Source: Solobacterium sp. (lineage in GTDB: Bacteria; Bacillota_I; Bacilli_A; Erysipelotrichales; Erysipelotrichaceae). From it: a DNA stretch of 64,000 nucleotides. Below, in pieces: positions 1-7,633 of the stretch (its first letter is position 1; the number at the start of each line of letters is the position of its first letter). The position numbers and the translations under genes were made by a program. The notes beneath the pieces were generated by a model. The model searched no databases, was not told where the DNA came from, and saw only the letters and a list, made by a program, of their open reading frames with translations. Location: assembly GCA_017510405.1 (NCBI GenBank), contig JAFWNG010000007.1, forward strand, positions 1-64,000, given 5' to 3'.

Positions 1-4
1 GATG

Positions 5-33
5 ATAATAACTCATCATCTTCGCTTTGTCAA
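5..33 (-). promoter_or_regulatory. Sigma-A type promoter firing off the left edge
   Basis: Read on the minus strand there is a perfect -35 TTGACA (28-33), a 17-base spacer and a -10 TATTAT (5-10). It points out of the window, so its gene is not visible. No minus-strand gene lies between it and the DUF402 gene; positions 34-159 otherwise show nothing I can call. Confidence 0.5.
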
Positions 34-159
34 CAGCTTTTTTCATCCCCTCCGGCTTTTTCTTACCGCCTGGGCTATCCTGTTTTTTTCAGCGCTTTGT
101 TAATATACCACCTTACGATCCCACACTCAAGTACTTTTTGTCGAATTTTGAAATTTTCT

Positions 160-702
160 TCAGTCTTCCGTGTGATGGTCCTTCATATGGAGATACATAC
201 GGTAATAATGGTCGATGCACTCCTTGCTGAAAGGCTCTTCTTCCCGATCCATGTCGTCGATCAGGTCCTCCATCTGCTTCTCTACGATGCGGCAGACGAT
301 CTCCGGATAATGCATCTTTGCGGCGTGTTCCCGGTATTCATTTTCATCCAGGATCTGGTAGCCGCCGTCCGGATAGAGTTTTACGTCGAGATCATAATCG
401 ATGTTTTTAATGGCTTCGCCGTCATAGATGCTCGGAGAGGCAAGGTTGCAGTAATAGAAGTGCCCGCTGTGACGGATCATGGAGATCACGTTGTACCACT
501 TATGCGTATAGAAGAAACAGATTGCCGGCTCTCTGGTGATCCATCTGCGGCCGTCGGATTCAATTACCCAGGCACGGTTGGTGACTGCCACGATCCTGTT
601 TTCATCCGCCTCCAGCACAAATGCCCTGCACCAGGTGCGGTGAAGAGAACCATCATGCTTGAAACTCTGTACATATACGGACGTTCCCGGTTCCGGTATC
701 AT
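160..702 (-). CDS. DUF402 family protein, possible nucleoside tri-/diphosphatase (Ntdp-like)
   Basis: A 180-residue cytosolic protein resembling the DUF402 family, which includes the staphylococcal nucleoside tri- and diphosphate phosphatase Ntdp. Visible family traits are the N-terminal beta strands with conserved aromatic and basic residues (KHDGSLHRTW), the stretch IKNIDYDLDVKLYPDG in the barrel, and an acidic C-terminal helix (EKQMEDLIDDMD). An upstream methionine would add eight residues, but the AAGGAGGTGGCT ribosome site directly before 702 decides for this start. It is a single gene with no coupled neighbour. The family call is good; the substrate is inference. Confidence 0.75.
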   Translation of the reverse strand: MIPEPGTSVYVQSFKHDGSLHRTWCRAFVLEADENRIVAVTNRAWVIESDGRRWITREPAICFFYTHKWYNVISMIRHSGHFYYCNLASPSIYDGEAIKNIDYDLDVKLYPDGGYQILDENEYREHAAKMHYPEIVCRIVEKQMEDLIDDMDREEEPFSKECIDHYYRMYLHMKDHHTED

Positions 703-761
703 AGCCACCTCCTTCTTTTGCTGCACTATCTATTTTACTCATGACACCCTTAACCGCAATG

Positions 762-792
762 AAAAACTGCAGGCCGTTTCCGGTTCCTGCAG
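762..792 (-). terminator. Intrinsic terminator of the AAC(3)-like gene
   Basis: On the minus strand a CTGCAGG/CCTGCAG stem with a 12-base loop is followed by TTTTT. It lies directly after the stop codon at 796 and closes the psuK-psuG-acetyltransferase operon. Confidence 0.8.
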
Positions 793-795
793 TGA

Positions 796-1614
796 TCAGC
801 GATAGAGTTCGTATACAGACTGTTCAAACATTTTCTCTGCTTCATCCACTGCGTTTACAGCGGAGAAGAACTGGATCCGGCAGCCTCCCAGGGTAGTCTC
901 GCGGATCATGTTCTTCGCAGCCATGCGCTGCCTTACTTTTGAGAATGCCGAACTGTCCACATCCAGATCGAGATATTTGATCCAGCGGTCGCCGTCCGCC
1001 GTCTTAACGCGTGAACCGCGGATCTTGATCGGCCGGCAGTCTGTGCGGTACTCCGCCAGGTGCATACATGTGCATGTTTCAAAATCCGTTCCGATCAGAA
1101 GAACAAATCCCTTCAGTTCATAGAGACGTGCTGCCGGCGATTCCTCGGCCAGCGGGAAATGCGTGGACTGACGGTTGCACAGCAGGCGCGCATAGCGTCC
1201 GTACGCCGCATAGGATACCTGCGGATGATTTGAGATCTCCACGCCTTCACGGTGACGGAAATTCTCAACGACAGCTCCCATATTCGGAATATCGCTGTGC
1301 TTCGGATCAAACGCCGGGATTGCTTCCCGGACTTTGCGGTACATCGACGCGGCTACCGGCGGAGCGACCCATTCACTCGGTTCGCTGTTGTCTGCCACCT
1401 GGGACGGCATGACGATCGTGCCGCCTTCCCCTGCCGCTTCGATCAGGGCATCCACGACTGTCCGGGCGCCGCCGATCACGTAATGAAAAGCAGAAAGGCT
1501 GGAATGTACTTCCAGGATCATGCTGTTCGTCACGCCGAGGCGATGCAGCGCGTTTACGATGTCTTCTTTTGTGACCGGATCGATGACGGCCGTCTGTTTC
1601 TTATCTTCCTTCAT
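796..1614 (-). CDS. AAC(3) family N-acetyltransferase
   Basis: A 272-residue protein of the aminoglycoside 3-N-acetyltransferase (YokD/AAC(3)) fold, normal length for the family. Visible family features are LEVHSSLSAFHYVIGGA near residue 35, GGTIVMPSQ near 65, the HPQVSYAAYG stretch near 130 and a possible catalytic-site HLAEY near 185. Its start overlaps the end of psuG by 14 bases, so it is the last gene of the psuK-psuG operon. That context suggests acetyl transfer to some metabolite rather than antibiotic resistance, but chromosomal family members are mostly uncharacterised. Aminoglycoside activity should not be assumed. Confidence 0.8.
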   Translation of the reverse strand: MKEDKKQTAVIDPVTKEDIVNALHRLGVTNSMILEVHSSLSAFHYVIGGARTVVDALIEAAGEGGTIVMPSQVADNSEPSEWVAPPVAASMYRKVREAIPAFDPKHSDIPNMGAVVENFRHREGVEISNHPQVSYAAYGRYARLLCNRQSTHFPLAEESPAARLYELKGFVLLIGTDFETCTCMHLAEYRTDCRPIKIRGSRVKTADGDRWIKYLDLDVDSSAFSKVRQRMAAKNMIRETTLGGCRIQFFSAVNAVDEAEKMFEQSVYELYR

Positions 1615-2518
1615 GATATCTGCACAGTTCCGCGGCGATCTGAGCGCCGACTTTTGCGTTGTTGAATACGAGGCGGATATTTGCGTCCAGTGACTTTCCG
1701 CCGGTCAGTTCGACGATCTTTGCGAGCAGATACGGGGTGCAGTCCTTGCCTTTGATGCCCAGGCTGTCCATCTCCGCTATCGCCTTGTCGATCGCTCCGT
1801 TGATCACGTCTTCGTCCATGGCATACTCTTCCGGGATCGGATTGGTGATCAGTACGCCGCCGTCCAGTTTCAGTTCGCGCTTTGCCGCGATGACGGCTGC
1901 GGCTTCCGCCGCGTTCTGTACTGCGCTGTCTACTTTCAGTCCGGATCTGCGGCAGTAGAATGCCGGCAGTTCATCGGTCTGCCAGCCGAGTACCGGTACG
2001 CCCTTGGTCTCGAGCACTTCCAGTGTCAGGGGCAGATCCAGGATCGCTTTGGCACCGGCACAGATGACGGTAACGTTCGTACGGGCCAGTTCTTCCAGAT
2101 CGGCCGAAATATCAAACGTCTGCTGTGCGCCGCGGTGAACGCCGCCGATGCCGCCGGTGACGAATACTTCGATGCCGGCAAGAGCAGCGAGGATCATCGT
2201 CGTCGCTACTGTCGTGGCGCCCCACTCTTTCCGCGCCATGATGATCGGAAGGTCTCTGCGCGATACTTTGGCAATGCCTTTGCGTTTTCCGAATTCTTCG
2301 ATCTCTTCCGGGCTCATGCCGACCACGCCGACACCGTCAATAATGCCGATCGTACACGGAACAGCACCGTTCTCCCGGATGATGGCTTCCACCTCCAGCG
2401 CTGTTTTAACATTCTGCGGATAAGGCATGCCGTGCGAGATGATCGTTGACTCCAGAGCCACGACCGGACGGTTCTCCCTTAATGCCGCCAGTGCTTCTTC
2501 TTTTACTCGTATGTTCAT
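1601..2518 (-). CDS. psuG: Pseudouridine-5'-phosphate glycosidase PsuG
   Basis: A 305-residue enzyme that reversibly cleaves the C-C glycosidic bond of pseudouridine 5'-phosphate to uracil and ribose 5-phosphate in the cytosol. Family hallmarks are VALESTIISHGMPYP near residue 20, TVATTMILAALAGIEVF near 105, TGGIGGVHRGAQ near 122 and LITNPIPEE near 225. Length matches the family. It overlaps psuK by an ATGA junction, the usual kinase-glycosidase pair for pseudouridine salvage. No transporter for pseudouridine is visible beside it. Confidence 0.95.
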   Translation of the reverse strand: MNIRVKEEALAALRENRPVVALESTIISHGMPYPQNVKTALEVEAIIRENGAVPCTIGIIDGVGVVGMSPEEIEEFGKRKGIAKVSRRDLPIIMARKEWGATTVATTMILAALAGIEVFVTGGIGGVHRGAQQTFDISADLEELARTNVTVICAGAKAILDLPLTLEVLETKGVPVLGWQTDELPAFYCRRSGLKVDSAVQNAAEAAAVIAAKRELKLDGGVLITNPIPEEYAMDEDVINGAIDKAIAEMDSLGIKGKDCTPYLLAKIVELTGGKSLDANIRLVFNNAKVGAQIAAELCRYHEGR

Positions 2519-3450
2519 AGAACTGTCTCCCTGACCTCCATGTTCAGTATTTCGTTTTCTATCATTTTCTTACTCAGTATACGCCTTCGTACGGCATCTT
2601 TTTCAATTGCCGCTGCGGCAGCCCCGATACCGGCATATGCTGCGTCGCGTACGCAGAGTCCCATTGCCCGCGAGGATACGTACGCACCGAGGAATGCATC
2701 TCCCCCGCCCGTAGCGTTGCTGACGCGGATCTTCCGGTGCTGCAGCCACAGGCATTCTTCCGCCGTGCCCACAAGTACGCCGTCTTCCGCCATCGAAATG
2801 ATCACTTCCTTTACACCGTGATCAAGAAACCACTGCAGGGAATCCCGGGCATTCATGGGATTGTGTATCGCGATCCCGTTCATGGACTGTGCCTCAAAAC
2901 GGTTCGGCTTGAAGATCGTCAGTTTATCCAGGACCGGCAGGAATTTCCCTGCTTTCTGCATGCTTACCGGATCGGCCGCCGCCGGGCACGGTGCGTTTTC
3001 AAGCGCCGCCCGGATACAGGACTCTTCCAGATTCGCATCCAGAATGATCATATCTTCCGCGTTCAGCTGACGGACCGCGCGGATCACCGTTTCCGGTTTC
3101 AGATGCGACAGCAGGCGCATGTCGTTCATTGCCAGTTTCATATCGTGATCGCTGTCCAGGATCGCCAGATACATGGAACTCGGCACGCCCGGAACGGAAA
3201 CCGAACCGGAACAGTCCAGTCCCAGTGCTTCGCAGTCACTTAGCAGCAGTCGGCCGTAACCGTCTTCGGAAAAGCACGTCACAAAGTCGATGCCGTCATG
3301 CAGGAGCGAACAGATCTCGGCAATATTGCGGCCGACGCCGCCGAAACTCACCGTGATCTCACCGGCATTCGAATCCCGTTCCTGAAGCGGAGCATATGCT
3401 TTTCCGCAGATATCAATATTCGTTCCGCCGATCACGCAGATCCTGCTCAT
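2515..3450 (-). CDS. psuK: PfkB-family pseudouridine kinase
   Basis: A 311-residue ribokinase-like sugar kinase that would phosphorylate pseudouridine at the 5' position to supply PsuG. It starts with the PfkB opening VIGGTNIDICGKA, has the GGVGRNIAE substrate segment near residue 37 and the C-terminal PfkB signature NATGGGDAFLGAYV with the catalytic Asp near 250. The start has a CGGAGGAACT ribosome site. It is first in a three-gene operon, divergent from the DtxR-type regulator at 3533. The exact substrate is inferred from the coupled psuG. Confidence 0.9.
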   Translation of the reverse strand: MSRICVIGGTNIDICGKAYAPLQERDSNAGEITVSFGGVGRNIAEICSLLHDGIDFVTCFSEDGYGRLLLSDCEALGLDCSGSVSVPGVPSSMYLAILDSDHDMKLAMNDMRLLSHLKPETVIRAVRQLNAEDMIILDANLEESCIRAALENAPCPAAADPVSMQKAGKFLPVLDKLTIFKPNRFEAQSMNGIAIHNPMNARDSLQWFLDHGVKEVIISMAEDGVLVGTAEECLWLQHRKIRVSNATGGGDAFLGAYVSSRAMGLCVRDAAYAGIGAAAAAIEKDAVRRRILSKKMIENEILNMEVRETVL

Positions 3451-3532
3451 AGTTCCTCCGGGCCGTATGTACGGGCTTTTGTCTTTCCAAAAAACCTGAC
3501 TGAGATTATTATATTGGCAGAGGTTAAGATTT

Positions 3533-3907
3533 ATGGCAATGCAAATATATGAATCTGCTGAAGATTATCTGGAAGCTATATTAATGATACAGGAAAAAAA
3601 GGGTGTCGTACATTCTGTAGATATCGCCGAAGAACTCAGTTTCACCAAGGCGAGTGTCAGCGTAGCCATGAAAAAGCTGCGTGAAAACGGTTATATCCGG
3701 ATGGAAAAAGACGGCCGTCTGGTCCTGCTTGAACCCGGACTTGAGATTGCAAGACGCATCTATGAGCGCCACCAGGTGCTGACCCGCTTCTTCCTGCAGA
3801 TCGGCGTGGACGAAGAAACAGCCGCAAAAGACGCATGCAAGGTCGAGCACGACCTGAGCGAGGCTACCTTCGAACGCATTAAGGCGATCACTTCTGTTTC
3901 CAAATAG
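3533..3907 (+). CDS. DtxR/MntR-family metal-dependent repressor
   Basis: A 124-residue manganese or iron-sensing repressor. The winged helix covers about residues 5-70 (SAEDYLEAILMIQ, then the recognition helix FTKASVSVAMKKLRENGYI). The short dimerisation and metal-binding part holds the candidate ligands ERH near 82 and VEHDLSE near 107, matching the metal sites of Bacillus MntR. It lacks the SH3-like third domain of DtxR, so it is MntR-type. Its 3' end overlaps the convergent gene at 3888 by 20 bases. Its targets are not evident here. Confidence 0.85.
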   Translation: MAMQIYESAEDYLEAILMIQEKKGVVHSVDIAEELSFTKASVSVAMKKLRENGYIRMEKDGRLVLLEPGLEIARRIYERHQVLTRFFLQIGVDEETAAKDACKVEHDLSEATFERIKAITSVSK

Positions 3908-4496
3908 ACAGATCGAACAGATCTGTTTTTTTGTCGGAAGGAACCGGTACGAATCCGATCTCATCGCCGCATTTCCACTCTGACGAAGAGCCGGTGATAT
4001 CCGTCACCTTCCCGAAATAAAGCAGACCATCAGTCTGTTCCGGCATAATGATGAGCTCACACGTTTCGGATACCGGTACTGCCAGGCGGTCGGGATACTG
4101 TCTGAGCCGCCATGGGTCCAGCCGCCAGTCCTCGCGTACCGTCTTTCGTACTTCCGGGATCTGTGCCGGCTCCACGCCGCTTACAAACGGCTCATACTCC
4201 GCATCAAGCTCCTGCAGCTCTTTTCTTTTCAGCCGTACCGGTCTGACTTCATTCATCCGTACGGTACTTTCCCGCAGTTTCAGATCCGGACGGCTTCCCT
4301 GATGCAGGCGGCGGTACGGTTCAAATACCGCCGTATCCATGATCATAAAACAGAGACCGTCCTGCGGATGGATGTACGCGCCGGCAAGAAAGGCGTCGGC
4401 TTCTTCCGGTCCACCTGCTGTCCGCGCGATCGTGCGGTTCTGTATGACAACATAGTTGGAACAGAGATACCGGAAACTCAGTTCTTTTACGATCAT
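3888..4496 (-). CDS. Hypothetical protein (202 aa)
   Basis: I do not recognise this protein. It is soluble, mixed alpha/beta in appearance, with a basic middle (RPVRLKRKELQELDAEY) and no signal peptide, membrane segment or metal motif. The start at 4496 is chosen because ATGA couples it to the GNAT gene upstream and a GGGAG ribosome site precedes it; a longer start six codons upstream is less likely. It is the last gene of the LysR-GNAT operon and its 3' end overlaps the convergent MntR-like gene. Confidence 0.65.
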   Translation of the reverse strand: MIVKELSFRYLCSNYVVIQNRTIARTAGGPEEADAFLAGAYIHPQDGLCFMIMDTAVFEPYRRLHQGSRPDLKLRESTVRMNEVRPVRLKRKELQELDAEYEPFVSGVEPAQIPEVRKTVREDWRLDPWRLRQYPDRLAVPVSETCELIIMPEQTDGLLYFGKVTDITGSSSEWKCGDEIGFVPVPSDKKTDLFDLSIWKQK

Positions 4497-5029
4497 AACT
4501 CCCGGTCCTGCCATGTGATCATGCGCACATATTCGATTCCTTCAAACTGTCTGAGATAATAGGACGATCCGTTCGGTACGATGACGTCTGCCGTAAAGGA
4601 GCGGCGGGACTGAAACCCGGCAGACACAAGCACTGCCTGCATTGCCAGGTTTTCACGCACCGTGTACGCGCAGATGCCGCGGCACCACTGCTTCCGCGCC
4701 GCCAGTCCGATCATTGCGCTTACTGCCTGTTTCCCATACCCCTTTCCGCACATTTCCTTTTTCAGGATGACGTCCAGCTCTGCAAAGCGGTCTTCCTGTA
4801 CGGTCAGCTCGATCTTTCCGATCAGTTCGTCTTCTTTCATGACCGCAAAGCAGTGGAACGGATTCCCGTCCATCTGTCCGGTGCGGACTCCTTCAAGATA
4901 TGCATCGGTCTGCGGCTTCTGCAGCGGCACCGGCAGCTGCACAAGGCAGAAGGACTGGTCAACTGCTGCGTAGAGGTCCTGCAGTTCCTGCCGCATTTCC
5001 GGATGCCATGACACCAGCTGTATGCTCAT
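4493..5029 (-). CDS. GNAT family N-acetyltransferase
   Basis: A 178-residue GCN5-related acetyltransferase. The acetyl-CoA loop is KEMCGKGYGKQAVSAMIGLA near residues 90-110, preceded by the GKIELTV beta strand and followed by NLAMQAVLVSAGFQ, the usual motif B for RimJ/RimL-like enzymes. It is ATGA-coupled on both sides, to the LysR gene upstream and the 202-aa protein downstream. The acceptor cannot be deduced. Confidence 0.85.
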   Translation of the reverse strand: MSIQLVSWHPEMRQELQDLYAAVDQSFCLVQLPVPLQKPQTDAYLEGVRTGQMDGNPFHCFAVMKEDELIGKIELTVQEDRFAELDVILKKEMCGKGYGKQAVSAMIGLAARKQWCRGICAYTVRENLAMQAVLVSAGFQSRRSFTADVIVPNGSSYYLRQFEGIEYVRMITWQDREL

Positions 5030-5958
5030 TCCGCTTCCTCCCCGATATTCAGATACTGCTTGAGATGCAGGATGTACTGCTCGCCGACGGTACTCAGGAT
5101 GTTGTTGCGGCGGGTGATATAGCCGATCTCCATCGTATTGTCGGTGGTCATGCCGTCATCGAGAAACGGCACGGCAATGTAATCGTCGCCGTTCAGTTCC
5201 TCGCAGATGATGCCGGAGCACAGCGTATAGCCGTTGAGTCCGATCATGAGATTCAGCATCGTTGCCCGGTCATTGGCACGGATAGTGCGGGCATATTCCC
5301 GGGTGCTCAGGATCTCTTCCGCGAAATAGAAGGAACTGTTGTCGCCCTGATCGAACTGCAGACACGGGTAATCCTGCAGGTCCGCAAAGCAGATCGATTT
5401 CTGTCCGGCAAGCGGATGTCCCTTCCAGAGGTAAACGTATGCCTGGCAGTTGATCAGCGGATGGAACTCCAGTTCGTTCATCCGCAGCAGTTTTGTGACT
5501 GCCTGCCGGTTGAAATCGGAAAGATAGAGGATGCCGATCTCACTGCGGGCGGTGCTGACATCGGCGATGACTTCCCGCGTGCGTTCCTCCATGATGGAGA
5601 ATTCGTACTGACGCGTATCAAACTGCTTTGCCATTTCCACAAACGCTTTTACAGCAAAAGAATAATGCTGGGTCGAAATGCTGAACTTCTTTTTGACGGT
5701 TTCCGAACGCGCGTACCGCTGCTGCAGCTGTTCATACTGGCTGTAGAGCTGACGGGCATACATGAGGAATTCCCGTCCGTCATTCGTGAGCGTGACGCCT
5801 CTTCCGGTACGGTTGAAGATCGTAATACCGACGGATTTCTCCAGTTCCTTTACAGCACTAGTGAGGGAAGGCTGCGAGATGTAGAGCTGCTCCGCCGCCT
5901 TGTTCAGAGATCCCATTTCCGAGATCACGATCGCATAATAGATTTGCTGAATGGTCAT
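5026..5958 (-). CDS. LysR-family transcriptional regulator
   Basis: A 310-residue LysR-type regulator: an N-terminal winged helix (residues 1-60, GSLNKAAEQLYISQPSLTSAVKELE) and a two-lobed co-inducer domain (about 90-300). It is divergent from metF, and the 160 bases between the two genes hold a 16-base palindrome. By location it is a candidate regulator of the metF-metH genes, like MetR in enterobacteria, but the sequence does not prove this. It heads an operon with the GNAT and the 202-aa protein. Confidence 0.9.
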   Translation of the reverse strand: MTIQQIYYAIVISEMGSLNKAAEQLYISQPSLTSAVKELEKSVGITIFNRTGRGVTLTNDGREFLMYARQLYSQYEQLQQRYARSETVKKKFSISTQHYSFAVKAFVEMAKQFDTRQYEFSIMEERTREVIADVSTARSEIGILYLSDFNRQAVTKLLRMNELEFHPLINCQAYVYLWKGHPLAGQKSICFADLQDYPCLQFDQGDNSSFYFAEEILSTREYARTIRANDRATMLNLMIGLNGYTLCSGIICEELNGDDYIAVPFLDDGMTTDNTMEIGYITRRNNILSTVGEQYILHLKQYLNIGEEAE

Positions 5959-5997
5959 ATGTTCTGTCCTCCGTCTCAGCTATTATATCAGGATAAA

Positions 5998-6037
5998 AGA
6001 AACATTTGTTTCTAGCACCTTCAGTTATAGTTATAAT
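5998..6037 (+). promoter_or_regulatory. metF promoter with a palindromic LysR-type operator candidate
   Basis: AGAAACA-TT-TGTTTCT (5998-6013) is a perfect dyad of 7-base arms. A -10 TATAAT lies at 6032-6037, so the palindrome covers the expected -35 area of the metF promoter and the upstream region of the divergent LysR gene. Binding by the neighbouring LysR protein is inference. Confidence 0.5.
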
Positions 6038-6118
6038 TTATAGTCAAGGATCGTGAAAATGTATATATCGATTCCTGTCAGTGATTGTAAACTTAATATA
6101 ATACGGAGAGTTTTGTCT

Positions 6119-6985
6119 ATGGAAAAGATTAGAGATATCCTGAATACCGGATCCGTAACGGTTTCCTTTGAAGTATTCCCGCCGAAGAAAGCGGACGCCT
6201 ATGAAAGCGTGCGCGACGCCGTGCTGCAGATCGCCGATCTGAAGCCTTCGTTTATGAGCGTTACCTATGGTGCCGGCGGCACGACAGCCGGCATGACTGT
6301 GGAACTGGCGGATGAGATCAGTACGCGGCGCGGTGTGCCGGTGCTTCCCCATCTGACCTGTGTTGCCAGCAGCCGGGCGCACGTGGATGAAATGCTTGCG
6401 CGTTATAAAGAACTCGGCATACAGAACGTCATGGCACTGCGCGGAGACCTGCCGCAGGACGGCAGGAAGTCCGAGGATTTTGCCCATGCGTCGGATCTGA
6501 TCCGCTACATACGGGAACGGTCCGATCTCTGCATCGGCGCCGCGTGCTATCCCGAGGGACATGTGGAAAGCCGCAACAAATCCCGTGATATTGATTTTCT
6601 GAAGATGAAGGTGGATGCGGGATGTGATTTCCTGACCACCCAGATGTTCTTCGACAATACGATCTTCTACAACTTCCTGTACCGAATTCTGCAGGCAGGA
6701 ATTCATGTGCCGGTCATCCCCGGCATCATGCCGATCACCAACGCCCGCCAGCTGTCGCGTTCCGTGGCGCTGAGCGGAACGAATGTACCGGAGAGTTTCC
6801 GGGCGATCGTCGACCGTTTCCAGGATCATCCCGATGCCATGAAGCAGGCCGGCATCCTCTACGCTTCGCACCAGATCGTTGACCTGATCGCCAACGATAT
6901 AAAACATATTCATGTCTATTCCATGAACAAGCCAGAAGTCGCAGCAGGTATTCTGAAGAACCTGTCGGAGATCCTGTGTCTGTAA
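6119..6985 (+). CDS. metF: Methylenetetrahydrofolate reductase MetF
   Basis: A 288-residue flavin enzyme that reduces 5,10-methylene-THF to 5-methyl-THF, the methyl donor for MetH. The TIM barrel shows FEVFPPKK at residue 18, SVTYGAGG near 47, the folate-binding area NVMALRGD near 105, the conserved FLTTQMFFDN near 175 and PGIMPI near 198. An upstream in-frame ATG at 6053 is rejected because CGGAGAG sits correctly before 6119 and homology starts there. The next gene begins ten bases before its stop, so the methionine genes are coupled. Confidence 0.95.
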   Translation: MEKIRDILNTGSVTVSFEVFPPKKADAYESVRDAVLQIADLKPSFMSVTYGAGGTTAGMTVELADEISTRRGVPVLPHLTCVASSRAHVDEMLARYKELGIQNVMALRGDLPQDGRKSEDFAHASDLIRYIRERSDLCIGAACYPEGHVESRNKSRDIDFLKMKVDAGCDFLTTQMFFDNTIFYNFLYRILQAGIHVPVIPGIMPITNARQLSRSVALSGTNVPESFRAIVDRFQDHPDAMKQAGILYASHQIVDLIANDIKHIHVYSMNKPEVAAGILKNLSEILCL

Positions 6986-7629
6986 CCTGTGAGATCCGTG
7001 AGGTACGCCGGTATCTCGGCATGCAGAGGGCCGGTGCGGATGACGTGATCGACGAAGAGATCCGCAGGACACTGGCAGATCTGCAGGAATGGATCCGGCC
7101 GGCGTCGGTATACAGCATCTTTCCGCTGACATGGCAGGACGGGATGCCCGTGATCGCCGGATACCTGTTTGAAAGCAGGGATCTTGCCCGCAATCTGAAA
7201 GGCTGTTCCAAAGCCGCGCTGCTTGCCGCAACGATCGGTATGGAGACCGACCGGCATATCCGGCGGGCACAGATCCGATCGATGAAAGACGCGGCGCTCC
7301 TGCAGGCTGCTTCGGCTGCGATGGTCGAAAAATACACCGATATCATCAACGAAGAGATCATCTGTGAAGGAAAGAATATGGGACTGTATCCCCGTCCCCG
7401 CTACTCGCCGGGATACGGCGATCTTTCGCTGGAAACACAGAAGATCGTATTCACCCTTCTGAATCCGGAGAAGCATGCCGGCATCACCCTGACGGACAGT
7501 CTTCTGATGGTGCCGTCAAAATCCATCACGGCAGTGATCGGTCTTGCGGAAACCGAAAGCAGCTGTATCCGATATGACTGCGAAGAATGTACGATGCGTG
7601 ACACCTGCGCATTCCGCAGCGGAGAATAA
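6976..7629 (+). CDS. Detached methionine synthase reactivation protein
   Basis: A 217-residue protein corresponding to the C-terminal AdoMet-binding activation domain that other MetH proteins carry internally. It reductively remethylates inactive cob(II)alamin. The characteristic segment is PRYSPGYGDLSLETQ near residues 138-152, the equivalent of the GYPACPD-type AdoMet loop. A C-terminal cluster of cysteines (CIRYDCEECTMRDTC) is typical of the Firmicute stand-alone version. It starts with GTG behind CGGAG, overlapping metF by ten bases, and lies just before metH. Confidence 0.88.
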   Translation: MSVTCEIREVRRYLGMQRAGADDVIDEEIRRTLADLQEWIRPASVYSIFPLTWQDGMPVIAGYLFESRDLARNLKGCSKAALLAATIGMETDRHIRRAQIRSMKDAALLQAASAAMVEKYTDIINEEIICEGKNMGLYPRPRYSPGYGDLSLETQKIVFTLLNPEKHAGITLTDSLLMVPSKSITAVIGLAETESSCIRYDCEECTMRDTCAFRSGE

Positions 7630-7633
7630 CACC

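Noticed and set aside
796-1614. Aminoglycoside resistance gene
   Set aside because: The fold is AAC(3)-like, but it is the third gene of a pseudouridine operon and has no mobile context, so resistance should not be claimed.
4900-6015. A 371-codon plus-strand frame opposite LysR
   Set aside because: Antisense to LysR and GNAT genes, no ribosome site, no recognisable family.
6044-7270. A 408-codon minus-strand frame opposite metF
   Set aside because: It overlaps metF and the activation protein entirely and has unnatural composition, rich in Arg, His and Cys.
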